Source of the DNA: Mycolicibacterium porcinum
Lineage (GTDB): Bacteria; Actinomycetota; Actinomycetes; Mycobacteriales; Mycobacteriaceae
Direction of reading: 5' to 3'
DNA: 64,000 nucleotides
Assembly (NCBI GenBank): GCA_001942045.1
Contig: MSTD01000001.1
Span: forward strand, 229,997 to 293,996
The notes under the pieces are model-generated. The model was given only the letters and a program-made list of their open reading frames with translations. It was not told the origin of the DNA and searched no databases. Numbering within the stretch: position 1 is the first letter of the stretch; the number at the start of each line of letters is the position of its first letter. A program made the translations under genes and the position numbers. Positions 33,983 through 42,380 of this stretch are shown here, piece after piece.

Positions 33983-34450
33983 CTATTGCCCCGGGCTCTC
34001 CACGACGGCCTTGATCCGCTCCAGGGTTTTGCGCATGTCCCGAACGTTGCGGCGACGACGGAGCTGGCCGCCGAGGACCGAGAACACGGAGGTGAACGCT
34101 CCCGGGGGCATCCGGAACGATTCGGTGACATCGGTTTCGGTTCCGGCCGGCGTCAGTCGGTAGTGCCAGGTGTTGACGGCTCGGTCGCCCATCAGTACCG
34201 AGAAGCCGAACTCGCGTCCCGGCTCGCAGGCCGTCACCTCACAGGTGGTCCAGTAGACGGGTCCGATCTCGTTGCGCTTGACGTGTCCGCGGAACCGAGC
34301 GCCGAGGGCGGGCCCGGCCGCCCCGCCGAGCCACTCGGCTTCCATCACCTCGGGTGAGAACTTGCCGGTGTTGCGGACGTCGGAAATGAGGTCCCAGATG
34401 CGGTCGGCCGGTGCGGCCATCCGCACCGTGACCGAGCCTTCCATGCCCAT
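33983..34450 (-). CDS. SRPBCC (polyketide cyclase/START-like) family protein
   Basis: 155-aa single-domain protein with the SRPBCC helix-grip fold: the N-terminal strand GSVTVRMAAPADRIWDLISDVRNTGKFSPEVMEAEW, the central EIGPVYWTTCEVTACEPGREFGFSV and the C-terminal helix RDMRKTLERIKAVVE. Such proteins bind hydrophobic ligands; specific activity cannot be predicted. Start ATG at 34450, with a second ATG two codons later. It is on the same strand as the MarR gene, 92 bp downstream of it. Confidence 0.85.
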   Translation of the reverse strand: MGMEGSVTVRMAAPADRIWDLISDVRNTGKFSPEVMEAEWLGGAAGPALGARFRGHVKRNEIGPVYWTTCEVTACEPGREFGFSVLMGDRAVNTWHYRLTPAGTETDVTESFRMPPGAFTSVFSVLGGQLRRRRNVRDMRKTLERIKAVVESPGQ

Positions 34451-34542
34451 GGCGTTCGCCTCCTGAGGACTACGTGTTTTCCGGGGTTCGCCGCGACGGG
34501 CACCGGTGTGATCGTCGACGCGTGAAGGTCTCGGGCATCACC

Positions 34543-35013
34543 CTAACCGTCGATGACGTTGGGGGTGTCCGCAATCTCGCGCATCTGATCGACCAGTCGG
34601 GCTGCGATTCGGGAGGCGAGCCACAGCGTTGTCTGGTCTTCCTCCGGCAATCCGGCCAACAAAGCGGCGATGCGTTGCTTACGGACCACGGCACGTTCCT
34701 CCCACAGCCGGCGACCGCCCTCGCTGACCTTCACCAGGCAGGCCCGGCCATCGTCAGGATCGTTGCAACGCTCCAGCAGCCCTTGACTTTCCAAGCGTTG
34801 CACCAGCTGCGTCATGCCCGACTGGCTCGCGCCTTCCGCCTCGGCAAGCGCGGTGACCCGCATCGGGCCCTCGCGGTTCAGGCGGACCAGAACCAGCGTC
34901 GCGCTCGCGCTCAACCCCTTGCGGTCGGCGAGGTGCCGCCACATCAGGTCGGCGCTCGCCACGAGCATCGCCGAAACGGCTTCCACGCTGTCGTCGGTCG
35001 CTGTGCTGGTCAC
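34543..35013 (-). CDS. MarR-family transcriptional regulator
   Basis: 156-aa MarR regulator with a winged-helix core at about residues 30-125 (LSASATLVLVRLNREGPMRVTALAEAEGASQSGMTQLVQRLESQGLLERCNDPDDGRACLVKVSEGG). The DPDDGR wing is diagnostic. GTG at 35013 is used; the frame is open upstream without support. It is divergent from mmpS/mmpL, the same arrangement as M. tuberculosis Rv0678 (MmpR5) with mmpS5-mmpL5, so it is likely the local repressor of the efflux genes. Orthology to Rv0678 is not claimed. Confidence 0.88.
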   Translation of the reverse strand: MTSTATDDSVEAVSAMLVASADLMWRHLADRKGLSASATLVLVRLNREGPMRVTALAEAEGASQSGMTQLVQRLESQGLLERCNDPDDGRACLVKVSEGGRRLWEERAVVRKQRIAALLAGLPEEDQTTLWLASRIAARLVDQMREIADTPNVIDG

Positions 35014-35240
35014 GTGTCCATTTATATCACTGACAGGAAGTAAATGCGGACATTGTTGTGCGAGACGAGGTGGGGGCGACGCGTGACCGCCTATGCCGGC
35101 CGGCGGGCGGATAGTTCGGCAAATGAGCCGTTTAACGGTCTTAATACCGTGGACTGGGCCAGCGCCGTCGCTCGGGGGAGCCCTGTCAACATGCTGTGAA
35201 TGTGGAGCGGTGCGCCGCAGGCGTCTTGAGGATTGGTTCC

Positions 35241-35253
35241 TATATGCGATATA
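35241..35253. promoter_or_regulatory. Candidate MarR operator in front of mmpS
   Basis: TATAT-GCG-ATATA, a perfect dyad in an AT-rich patch, ending 10 bp before the mmpS ATG. Position and composition fit a MarR repressor site overlapping the promoter or ribosome-site region. Confidence 0.45.
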
Positions 35254-35263
35254 TATTCCGGTC

Positions 35264-35758
35264 ATGATCGGCGAGCAACCCGAGAGCGGGCGTGGCGATC
35301 GCGAACCCAACAGGGCCGGTCGCAGACCGCGCAGCCTGGCCATGCTGGACAACGGATGGCTGCCGCTGGTCACCGTCGTCGCCCTCGGCGTGGGTGGGCT
35401 CGGGGTCTGGAAGGTGCACCAGATGTCCGAGCCGGGCCCGGTGCCTGCGGTACCTGCTGCGCAGGCGCCCGAGCAGTTCACTCCCAAACAGCTCACCTAT
35501 GAGTTGTTCGGGTCGGTCGGTGACGGCGGAATCCTGAGTTACGTGGACATCGACGGACATCCGCACAAGGTGGACCTCACCGAACTGCCGTGGACGCACA
35601 CCGAGACGACGACGTTGACCGTTGTGTCCGGCAGCATGTCGGCACAGGTCAACGGGGGCCAGGTGGGATGCCGGATGTTGGTCAACGGCGTTGTGCGCGA
35701 CGAACAATCGTCCACCCATGCCGAAGCTGACGTCACCTGCCGGGTGAAGTCCGCGTGA
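35264..35758 (+). CDS. MmpS-family membrane protein
   Basis: 164-aa MmpS accessory protein of an MmpL exporter. A basic N-terminus is followed by one TM helix (about residues 28-50) and a periplasmic beta-domain with the family phrases YELFGSVGDGGILSYVDIDGHPHKVDLTELPWTHTETT and a paired Cys (VGCRMLVNGVV...VTCRVKSA). ATG at 35264 is chosen by family length. The stop overlaps the MmpL start by 4 bp, so the two are coupled. MmpS proteins bind lipophilic cargo or stabilise the MmpL pump. Confidence 0.92.
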   Translation: MIGEQPESGRGDREPNRAGRRPRSLAMLDNGWLPLVTVVALGVGGLGVWKVHQMSEPGPVPAVPAAQAPEQFTPKQLTYELFGSVGDGGILSYVDIDGHPHKVDLTELPWTHTETTTLTVVSGSMSAQVNGGQVGCRMLVNGVVRDEQSSTHAEADVTCRVKSA

Positions 35759-38595
35759 GCATGCATCGGGCCACCCGGCCCTTCGTCGCGCGGTCCGTGC
35801 GCATCCTCGCGGTGCCCATCATCGTGTTCTGGGCGCTTCTGGCCGTCACGACGAATACGTTCATCCCGCAGGTCGAACGGGTTGCCGAAGAACTCGCCGG
35901 GTCGATGATCCCGAGCTACGCACCGTCGCAGGTGGCGATGCTGCGCATCGGCGAGAAGTTCCAGGAGTCTACCTCCACCAGCCTGACCATGCTGGTGTTC
36001 GAGGCCGACCGGCCGCTCGACGACGGCGACCACCGCTACTACGACGACCTGATGAACCGGCTCAAGCAGGATCCCGAGCATGTGCAGTACGTGATGGACC
36101 TGTGGGGCAAGCCCATCACGGCTGCCGGAGCCCAAAGTGTCGACGGCAAAGCGACTTTCGTGTTGTTGCGGCTCGCCGGAAACATCGGGCAGCTCCAGGC
36201 GAACGAGTCCGTCAACGCGGTGCGGGACATCATCGACGACGACACCCCGCCTCCGGGACTCAAGGTGTATGTGAGCGGGGCGGCACCGCTGGCGGCGGAC
36301 ACGCTGACGATCGCCAACTCCAGCCTCAACAACATCACGATCCTGACGATCATCCTCATCGTGATCATGCTGCTGGTGGTCTACCGCTCGGTTCCCAACC
36401 TGCTGGTGCCGCTGGTCAGCGTGCTGATCGAAATGCTTGTCGCCAAAGGCGTCATCGCGACGCTGGGGCACTTCGGCATCATCCCGCTGTCGTCGTTCGC
36501 GGTGAACATCGTCGTGGCGCTGACATTGGGCGCCGGCACTGACTACGGCATCTTCCTGCTGGGGCGCTATCAGGAGGCCAGGCAGGACGGCCAAAGCCGT
36601 GAAGACGCGTACTACACCGCCTATCGCAGTGTCGCTCCCATCATCATCGGCTCGGGTCTGACGATCGCCGGCGCGTGTTACTGCCTGAGCCTGGCTCGGC
36701 TGGACTACTTCCACACCATGGGGCCGGCCGTCGCCATCAGCATGCTGTTCACCATCGCCGCTGCGCTGACACTCGCGCCGGCGATACTCACCCTGGGTAG
36801 CCTGTTCGGCCTGTTCGATCCGAGGAAGGTGGCCAAGGGGCATCTGTACCGGAGGATCGCCACGAGTGTGGTCCGATGGCCCAAACCGGTGTTCGTCGCC
36901 AGCACCGCCGTCGTGATGATCGGTGCGATTTTCGTGCCCACCTTCCAGGTCAGCTACGACGATCGCGCCTACCAACCGTCCGATGGCGCAGCCAATCTCG
37001 GCTTCGCAGCCTCCGATCGACACTTCTCGCAGAGCAAACTGTTCAGCGAGATGCTGATGGTCGAGAGTGACCACGACATGCGCAACTCGGCCGACTTCAT
37101 CTCGCTGGACCGGGTGGCCAAGAGCCTGATCCGGCTTCCCGGCGTCGCGATGGTGCAGAGCATCACCCGGCCGCTGGGCCGGCCGTTGGAGCACGCCACG
37201 ATTCCGTACCTGTTCACCACCCAGGGCAGTGGCAGCGGTCAGCAGCTGCCGTTCAACGAGCAGCAGAACCAGAACACCGACAGGCAGGCCGAGATTCAGG
37301 CACGTTCGGTCGAGGTGCTGCAGAAGGTGATCGGGCTGACCCAGCAGATGGCCGACGAACTGCATTCGACGGTGCTCACGTTGGAGAACCTCAAGCAGGT
37401 CACCGATGACATGAACGCCGGGATCTCCAATCTCGACGACTTTCTGCGGCCGCTGAAGAATTACTTCTATTGGGAGCCACACTGTTTCGACATCCCGGCG
37501 TGCTGGGCGATGCGATCGCTGTTCGACTCCCTCGACGGAATCGACAGCCTCGATGCGCAGATCGCTGATGCCGTCACGTCGTTCGAGGCCATCGATCGGC
37601 TGCTGCCGCAGATGATCTCGCAGTTGGAGCGGATGATGGCCGACAGCCGGTCCCTGCTGGGCGTCATCACCAACAACTACGGCCCGGCTCACCTGCAGAC
37701 CACGCAGACCGATCAGACGTACTACGACCTGATCAACGTCGGCAACGACTTCGACCAATCGCGGAGTGACGACTTCTTCTACATTCCCAGAGAGGCATTC
37801 GACAACGAGGACGTCAAGACCGGCATGCAGTTGATGATGTCACCGGATGGCAAGGCTGCCCGGTTCATCGTCACCCACGAGGGAAATGCCATGGGGCCGG
37901 AAGGAATCGATCACGTCGAACAGTTCCCGGACGCGATCAAAGCCGCGCTCAAGGAGACCTCGCTGGCCGGCTCGAAGATCTACATCGGTGGCGCGGGTTC
38001 GAACAACAAGGACATCAAGGCCTATGCGGCCTCGGATCTGCTCATCGTGGCGATCGCCGCGTTCGTCCTGATCTTCCTGATCATGCTGTATCTGACCCGC
38101 AGCCTGGTTGCCGCGCTGGTGATTCCCGGCACCGTCGCGTTCTCCTACGCGGGAGCATTCGGACTGTCGATCCTGGTGTGGCAGCACATCATCGGCCTCC
38201 ACCTGCACTGGCTGGTTCTGCCGCTGACGTTCATCATCCTGGTCGCGGTCGGCTCCGACTACAACCTGCTCCTGATATCCCGGGTGAAGGAGGAGTCGGG
38301 CGCCGGGTTGAACACCGGGCTGATCCGCGCGCTGGGCAGCACCGGCGGCGTGGTGACATCGGCGGGGCTGGTGTTCGCGTTCACGATGCTGGCGATGTTG
38401 ATCAGCGATCTGCGCACCATCGGTCAGGTGGGTTCGACGGTGTGTATCGGTCTGTTGCTCGACACGCTGATCGTCCGCTCGTTCGTCGTGCCGTGCCTGT
38501 TGCGCTTCCTCGGGCCCTGGTTCTGGTGGCCGACGTTCATCCGGCAGCGACCCCTACGACAGCGGGCGCCGCAACGACAGCGACAGGAGGCATGA
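35755..38595 (+). CDS. MmpL-family RND transporter
   Basis: 946-aa RND-superfamily inner-membrane exporter of lipids, siderophores or drugs, driven by protons. About 12 TM helices in two halves. The conserved proton-relay Asp-Tyr pairs are visible in GTDYGIFLLGRYQE (Asp263) and GSDYNLLLISR (Asp835). The large periplasmic loop (about residues 400-750) contains the helical coiled segment typical of the MmpL4/5 group (ARSVEVLQKVIGLTQQMADELHSTVLTLENLKQVTDDM). GTG at 35755 overlaps the mmpS stop; the ATG two codons later is possible. With the divergent MarR gene the locus looks like a drug/siderophore efflux module of MmpS5/MmpL5 type. Confidence 0.95.
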   Translation: MSMHRATRPFVARSVRILAVPIIVFWALLAVTTNTFIPQVERVAEELAGSMIPSYAPSQVAMLRIGEKFQESTSTSLTMLVFEADRPLDDGDHRYYDDLMNRLKQDPEHVQYVMDLWGKPITAAGAQSVDGKATFVLLRLAGNIGQLQANESVNAVRDIIDDDTPPPGLKVYVSGAAPLAADTLTIANSSLNNITILTIILIVIMLLVVYRSVPNLLVPLVSVLIEMLVAKGVIATLGHFGIIPLSSFAVNIVVALTLGAGTDYGIFLLGRYQEARQDGQSREDAYYTAYRSVAPIIIGSGLTIAGACYCLSLARLDYFHTMGPAVAISMLFTIAAALTLAPAILTLGSLFGLFDPRKVAKGHLYRRIATSVVRWPKPVFVASTAVVMIGAIFVPTFQVSYDDRAYQPSDGAANLGFAASDRHFSQSKLFSEMLMVESDHDMRNSADFISLDRVAKSLIRLPGVAMVQSITRPLGRPLEHATIPYLFTTQGSGSGQQLPFNEQQNQNTDRQAEIQARSVEVLQKVIGLTQQMADELHSTVLTLENLKQVTDDMNAGISNLDDFLRPLKNYFYWEPHCFDIPACWAMRSLFDSLDGIDSLDAQIADAVTSFEAIDRLLPQMISQLERMMADSRSLLGVITNNYGPAHLQTTQTDQTYYDLINVGNDFDQSRSDDFFYIPREAFDNEDVKTGMQLMMSPDGKAARFIVTHEGNAMGPEGIDHVEQFPDAIKAALKETSLAGSKIYIGGAGSNNKDIKAYAASDLLIVAIAAFVLIFLIMLYLTRSLVAALVIPGTVAFSYAGAFGLSILVWQHIIGLHLHWLVLPLTFIILVAVGSDYNLLLISRVKEESGAGLNTGLIRALGSTGGVVTSAGLVFAFTMLAMLISDLRTIGQVGSTVCIGLLLDTLIVRSFVVPCLLRFLGPWFWWPTFIRQRPLRQRAPQRQRQEA

Positions 38596-38596
38596 C

Positions 38597-39016
38597 ATGA
38601 CGACGTCGACTCTCTTCGGCATCCTGTCGATCGTCTCGTTCGTGCTGATCTGGGTGTTCGCTGTCGTCGCGTTCATGTTCACCAGGCGGATGCGGGGGCA
38701 TTCCCACGTCACGTCGGAACTCGGCATCGGCACCCTGCCGGCGACGCTGCGAAAGGTCCGCCGGCGCGAGCCGCTCTCGGACGAGGAACTGCGCCTCGCG
38801 CGGCAGGTTCTCTCCGACCGGGGCAGCGTCTTTGCGCTCGCTGTTCCGGCCACGCTGTTCTGTATCGGATGCTTCTATGTCTTCGGCAGCCTCGAGCAGC
38901 TGCACGGGCACACCCCGTCGGAGCGCACGTTTCTCGGTGTCTTCCCGATGCTCACGTCGACCAACATGGCGGTCCAGATTCTCCGGAGTGCGCGGCTGAA
39001 GCGGCGGCTCCCGTAA
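38597..39016 (+). CDS. Small membrane protein downstream of mmpL
   Basis: 139-aa protein with predicted TM helices at about residues 8-28 and 78-98 and a short basic tail. Between them lies a charged cytoplasmic segment (RKVRRREPLSDEELRLARQVLSDRG). The family is not known to me. It starts one base after the mmpL stop, so it is in the operon and may assist the exporter (inference). Confidence 0.72.
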   Translation: MTTSTLFGILSIVSFVLIWVFAVVAFMFTRRMRGHSHVTSELGIGTLPATLRKVRRREPLSDEELRLARQVLSDRGSVFALAVPATLFCIGCFYVFGSLEQLHGHTPSERTFLGVFPMLTSTNMAVQILRSARLKRRLP

Positions 39017-39040
39017 CCGGGCCATCCGGCGTCGGCGATG

Positions 39041-39970
39041 TCAGGGCTGGGGCGCCGTCCCGAGCGCGTCGAGCAGGCAGTTCACGGCCAGCTTGCCCAG
39101 CGCATCGGAGGCCAGTGGGCTGTCGCCGGTGAGCAGCCGGCGGTCTTGATGCACGGTGCCGGCCATTTCGTCGTTGACGACGGTGAGCCCTTGCTTGGTC
39201 AGCAGGTCGGCCACGAGCCACTGCAGCCGCCCGGGCAGGTACCCGATGTCGATGTTGGGGCCCTCGTCGAGCGAGTCGGGGAACACGCAGACCGAATACC
39301 CGGCCAACGGTGACTGAGGCTTGCCGAGTCCGGCGGCCAGCAGGGCCGCCGGACCATGGCACAGCGTGATGATGAACCGGCCATGGTCCAGAGCCCAGTT
39401 CAGTGTCTGGCCCACCGCTGCGCTGCCCGGCAGTCCGACGACGGCGCCGTGGCCGCCGGGGATGAAGACCGCCAGATAGTCGGAACCCGGCTTGAGATCG
39501 GCGACCACCTCGGACAGCTTGCGGGGTTGTTTGAGCTTGGGCTTGAGCGCCTCGTAGGTCGAGAGCACGGCCTCGTCCTCGTGCGGCATGGCCCACAACT
39601 CCAACTTGGCGGGGTACCCGGAGATGGTCGCGACGTCGACGTCGAATCCGGTCTGCATCAGATGGTGCAGTGGCAGCAGCATCTCGACCGGATGATTACC
39701 GGTGGAGAACATCTTTCCGTTCTGGCACAACACATATCGCTCTTCAGTGGCGGTCATCAGCACCTTCCACCGGCCCTCGGTGTAGGCGCCGGCGTGTTCG
39801 ACGCCGGCGAAGTCGGTCTTCGGTGCGGTGTATTGACTCAACGAGTAAGGCGACGGGAAGTAAGCGTTGTCCTCGGCCTGATCGGGCGTGGGCACCTTGC
39901 TGAGGTCATCTGCGTCGTGCGACATCTCGTTCACCACTTCCGTTTCGTCCACCTGGTCGAGGTCAGGCAT
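39041..39970 (-). CDS. hchA: HchA/Hsp31 protein deglycase (DJ-1/PfpI superfamily)
   Basis: 309-aa class I glutamine-amidotransferase-like protein. The match to Hsp31/HchA is extended: [53 protein letters not shown], the nucleophile in [24 protein letters not shown]. Members have glyoxalase III activity (methylglyoxal to lactate), reported deglycase activity and holdase activity. The start at 39970 gives a short acidic N-extension; an ATG at 39925 is the alternative. It is cytosolic and apparently monocistronic. Confidence 0.93.
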   Translation of the reverse strand: MPDLDQVDETEVVNEMSHDADDLSKVPTPDQAEDNAYFPSPYSLSQYTAPKTDFAGVEHAGAYTEGRWKVLMTATEERYVLCQNGKMFSTGNHPVEMLLPLHHLMQTGFDVDVATISGYPAKLELWAMPHEDEAVLSTYEALKPKLKQPRKLSEVVADLKPGSDYLAVFIPGGHGAVVGLPGSAAVGQTLNWALDHGRFIITLCHGPAALLAAGLGKPQSPLAGYSVCVFPDSLDEGPNIDIGYLPGRLQWLVADLLTKQGLTVVNDEMAGTVHQDRRLLTGDSPLASDALGKLAVNCLLDALGTAPQP

Positions 39971-39988
39971 ACCCCGTTCGGCCGCTGC

Positions 39989-40804
39989 CTATCGGAGTTC
40001 GGCGATCACCTTTCCGAACGCCTCGGCGTGGGCGATCTGCACGATGATGTAGGTGATGCCGTATTTGTCGCGCAGGCCGCGAATGTGGTCGGCCATGGCA
40101 CTGACCGAACCCGACAGCACACCGGGATGGCGCAGCAGCTCTTCGTCGGTGAGCCCCGGCAGGAAATGGCGTGGGACGTTGAGGATGGGCATCTCGGTGC
40201 CGGGCGCGGGCATCGCCGTGATGGCGATGTTGAGCTCCAGGTCGTCGAATCGGTCTCCGGAAGCGTTGCGCAGAAACTCAATTCGGTTGGCCAGCGGGTC
40301 GCCGTCGACGTGATCGCCACCGGTGAGGCCGATGATGTCGGCGGTCTGCGCGGCCAGGGTCAGCAACCGGTCTCCGTTGCCCGCGATGAGGATCGGGATA
40401 TCGGGTGCATGCTCGCGCAGGTACTCGGTGGTGTGCCGCAGATAGTCGATACGGTCGCGCGCGCTGGGGAACGGCAGCTCCGCGGCCTCGAACTCCTCGC
40501 GCACATATCCGGCGCCGAGGCCGAGGTCGAAGCGTCCGCCGGACAGGTCCCGCAGGGCGGTGGCGTCACGGGCCAGCAGCGCCGGCTTGTAGAAGCCGGC
40601 GTTGAGCACGAACGTCCCGACGCGCAATGTGCTGGTCGCGGCGGCAACCGCCGTCAGGGTCGGGAACGGGGCGGGCGCACCGAGATGGTCGGGCACGTTG
40701 AGCACGTCGAATCCGAGGTCCTCGGCACGCCGCGCCTCGTCGGCGATCTGCGATTGGGATCCGGTGGCTCGCAGGCTGACACCAAAACGGAAATCGTTGG
40801 GCAT
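39989..40804 (-). CDS. LLM-class (F420-dependent type) oxidoreductase
   Basis: 271-aa TIM-barrel protein of the luciferase-like monooxygenase superfamily, in the short mycobacterial F420-type group. Signature parts: FRFGVSLRATGSQSQIADEARRAEDLGFDVLNVPDH, TLRVGTFVLNAGFYKPALLARDATALRDLSGGRFDLGLGAGY and the C-terminal HAEAFGKVIAEL helix. It probably transfers hydride between F420 (or a flavin) and an unknown substrate. ATG at 40804 is preferred over the GTG one codon earlier. It is divergent from the carboxylate-amine ligase. Confidence 0.88.
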   Translation of the reverse strand: MPNDFRFGVSLRATGSQSQIADEARRAEDLGFDVLNVPDHLGAPAPFPTLTAVAAATSTLRVGTFVLNAGFYKPALLARDATALRDLSGGRFDLGLGAGYVREEFEAAELPFPSARDRIDYLRHTTEYLREHAPDIPILIAGNGDRLLTLAAQTADIIGLTGGDHVDGDPLANRIEFLRNASGDRFDDLELNIAITAMPAPGTEMPILNVPRHFLPGLTDEELLRHPGVLSGSVSAMADHIRGLRDKYGITYIIVQIAHAEAFGKVIAELR

Positions 40805-40866
40805 CACCCGATCTTAGGCACGGCGCCTGCAGGTTTGGGGGCGTCTGCTGTGGGCAATTCTGAGCC

Positions 40867-41964
40867 GTGACGAGTCACCCGACGGTGGGCGTGGAAGAGG
40901 AGTTCCTGCTCATCGACCCACAGAGCGGCGAGCCGGTCGCCCGCAACAAACAGGTCGCCGCGAGCGCCGCCGCGCACGGGGTCGACCTGCAACTGGAGCT
41001 GACCAGCTGCCAGGTCGAAACCACCACGGATGTGATGGACACCAGCGGTGACTTGCGCTGCGAGCTGGCCAGGCTGCGCCGGATCGCCACCGAAGCGGCC
41101 GCGGCCAACGGGGCGCAGCTGTTGGCTGCCGGGCTACCGCCGACCGTGCCGCACAAGTTTCCGGTGACACCGACCGCGCGCTACCGCCGGATCGCCCACC
41201 GGTTCGGCATGATCGCCCACGAGCAGGGCATCTGTGGCTGCCACGTCCATGTCGCAGTGCCCGACCGAGAGTCCGCGATTCACGTCAGCAACTGGCTCCG
41301 GCCCTGGCTGCATGTGCTGTTGGCCCTGACCGCGAACTCGGCGATCTACCGCAACACCGACAGCGGCTACGCCAGCTTCCGCAGCGTGCTGTGGTCGCGG
41401 TGGCCGAGCTCGGGACCTCCGCCGCATTTCGATTCTGCCGCACAGTACGACGCCGCCGTCAGCATGCTGGAACGAGCCGGCGCCGCGCTGGACGACGGCA
41501 TGATCTATTGGGATGTCCGGCCGTCGGCCAATTTTCCGACGGTGGAGGTCCGGGTGTGCGACGTGCCGGCCACCGTCGCAGAAACGGTGCTGGCCGCCAC
41601 ATTGATCCGTGCCGCGGTGATGACGGCCCTGCACGGATATGACGAAGGCGAATCGGTTCCGTGGCTGCCAGACAGCCAAATCCGCGCAGCACATTGGAAG
41701 GCTGCCCACGATGGTCTGAGCGGCGACGGCATCGATCTGCTCGGGGATCAGTCGACGGTCCCGGCTCGCGATCTGCTCGACCGATTCGTCGAAACCGTAC
41801 GTCCGGCCCTGGTGCAGTTGGGCGACGACGAGATGGTGCGCGCCGAGATCGCCCGCCTCGCGGCCGAGGGCAACGGCGCCATGCGGCAGCGTCGCGCCTG
41901 GCGGCGTCGTGGTGAGATCGTTGATGTGATAAGCGAATTGGCTGAGGCGGTGATCAGCGACTAG
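40867..41964 (+). CDS. Glutamate-cysteine ligase family 2 (YbdK-type) carboxylate-amine ligase
   Basis: 365-aa GCS2-family ATP-dependent ligase, expected to join glutamate (gamma-carboxyl) to cysteine or another amine. Conserved parts: VGVEEEFLLIDPQSGEPV, LELTSCQVETTTDV, GCHVHVAVPDRE and YWDVRPSANFPTVEVRVCDV. YbdK enzymes make gamma-glutamyl amides weakly, and their true role is unclear. GTG start at 40867. The stop overlaps that of the convergent gamma-glutamylcyclotransferase by 4 bp, which is notable because that enzyme would degrade gamma-glutamyl amines. Confidence 0.9.
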   Translation: MTSHPTVGVEEEFLLIDPQSGEPVARNKQVAASAAAHGVDLQLELTSCQVETTTDVMDTSGDLRCELARLRRIATEAAAANGAQLLAAGLPPTVPHKFPVTPTARYRRIAHRFGMIAHEQGICGCHVHVAVPDRESAIHVSNWLRPWLHVLLALTANSAIYRNTDSGYASFRSVLWSRWPSSGPPPHFDSAAQYDAAVSMLERAGAALDDGMIYWDVRPSANFPTVEVRVCDVPATVAETVLAATLIRAAVMTALHGYDEGESVPWLPDSQIRAAHWKAAHDGLSGDGIDLLGDQSTVPARDLLDRFVETVRPALVQLGDDEMVRAEIARLAAEGNGAMRQRRAWRRRGEIVDVISELAEAVISD

Positions 41965-42380
41965 TCGGCCCAGCGCCGCAGGAACTCGATCCAGGAGTGG
42001 GGAAGGTCGTGGTGCGTCGCGCCGGCCAGGATGCGCTCCAGATAGCCCGGCCGGGGCGGTCCGGGTTCGACACGATGGTCGATGTAGACCCAGGCCGGTT
42101 CGGGGCCGCCGGCAGTGTGCACGGTCAGCCGGTCCCGGCGATAGCGCACCGGCACTCCCTCGGCGCTGTCGAGTGCGGCCAGATCGTGGTCGGTGACCTG
42201 CCACAGAACGCCGTGCACCTGGGCTGTACCGAGCGGTTCGATCGTGGCTACGCCGCGCTGATTGATCAGCCAGCTGTGGCCGTCGAGCCGGGCCGGGGTC
42301 GGATCGACCGCGCCCGGGCAGCGCCGGGCCATCTGTGCCACGCACAGATTCGAGCCATAGGCGAAGTACGGGTGACGCAT
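41961..42380 (-). CDS. Gamma-glutamylcyclotransferase family protein
   Basis: 139-aa GGCT/AIG2-like protein. YFAYGSNL at the N-terminus is the substrate-binding motif, and the Glu in DSAEGVPVRYRRD is the probable catalytic base. The reaction would release 5-oxoproline from gamma-glutamyl amines or peptides. It starts immediately after the mntH stop, so mntH and this gene form an operon. Its 3' end overlaps the convergent ligase gene. Confidence 0.85.
   Translation of the reverse strand: MRHPYFAYGSNLCVAQMARRCPGAVDPTPARLDGHSWLINQRGVATIEPLGTAQVHGVLWQVTDHDLAALDSAEGVPVRYRRDRLTVHTAGGPEPAWVYIDHRVEPGPPRPGYLERILAGATHHDLPHSWIEFLRRWAD

Noticed and set aside
35539..37758. 739-codon open frame on the minus strand opposite mmpS/mmpL
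   Set aside because: It is antisense to a clear MmpS/MmpL reading frame; its His/Gln/Arg-rich sequence is the usual shadow of high-GC codons.
39356..40870. 504-codon plus-strand open frame across hchA and the LLM gene
   Set aside because: It covers two convincing minus-strand genes in antisense and has no recognisable domain.
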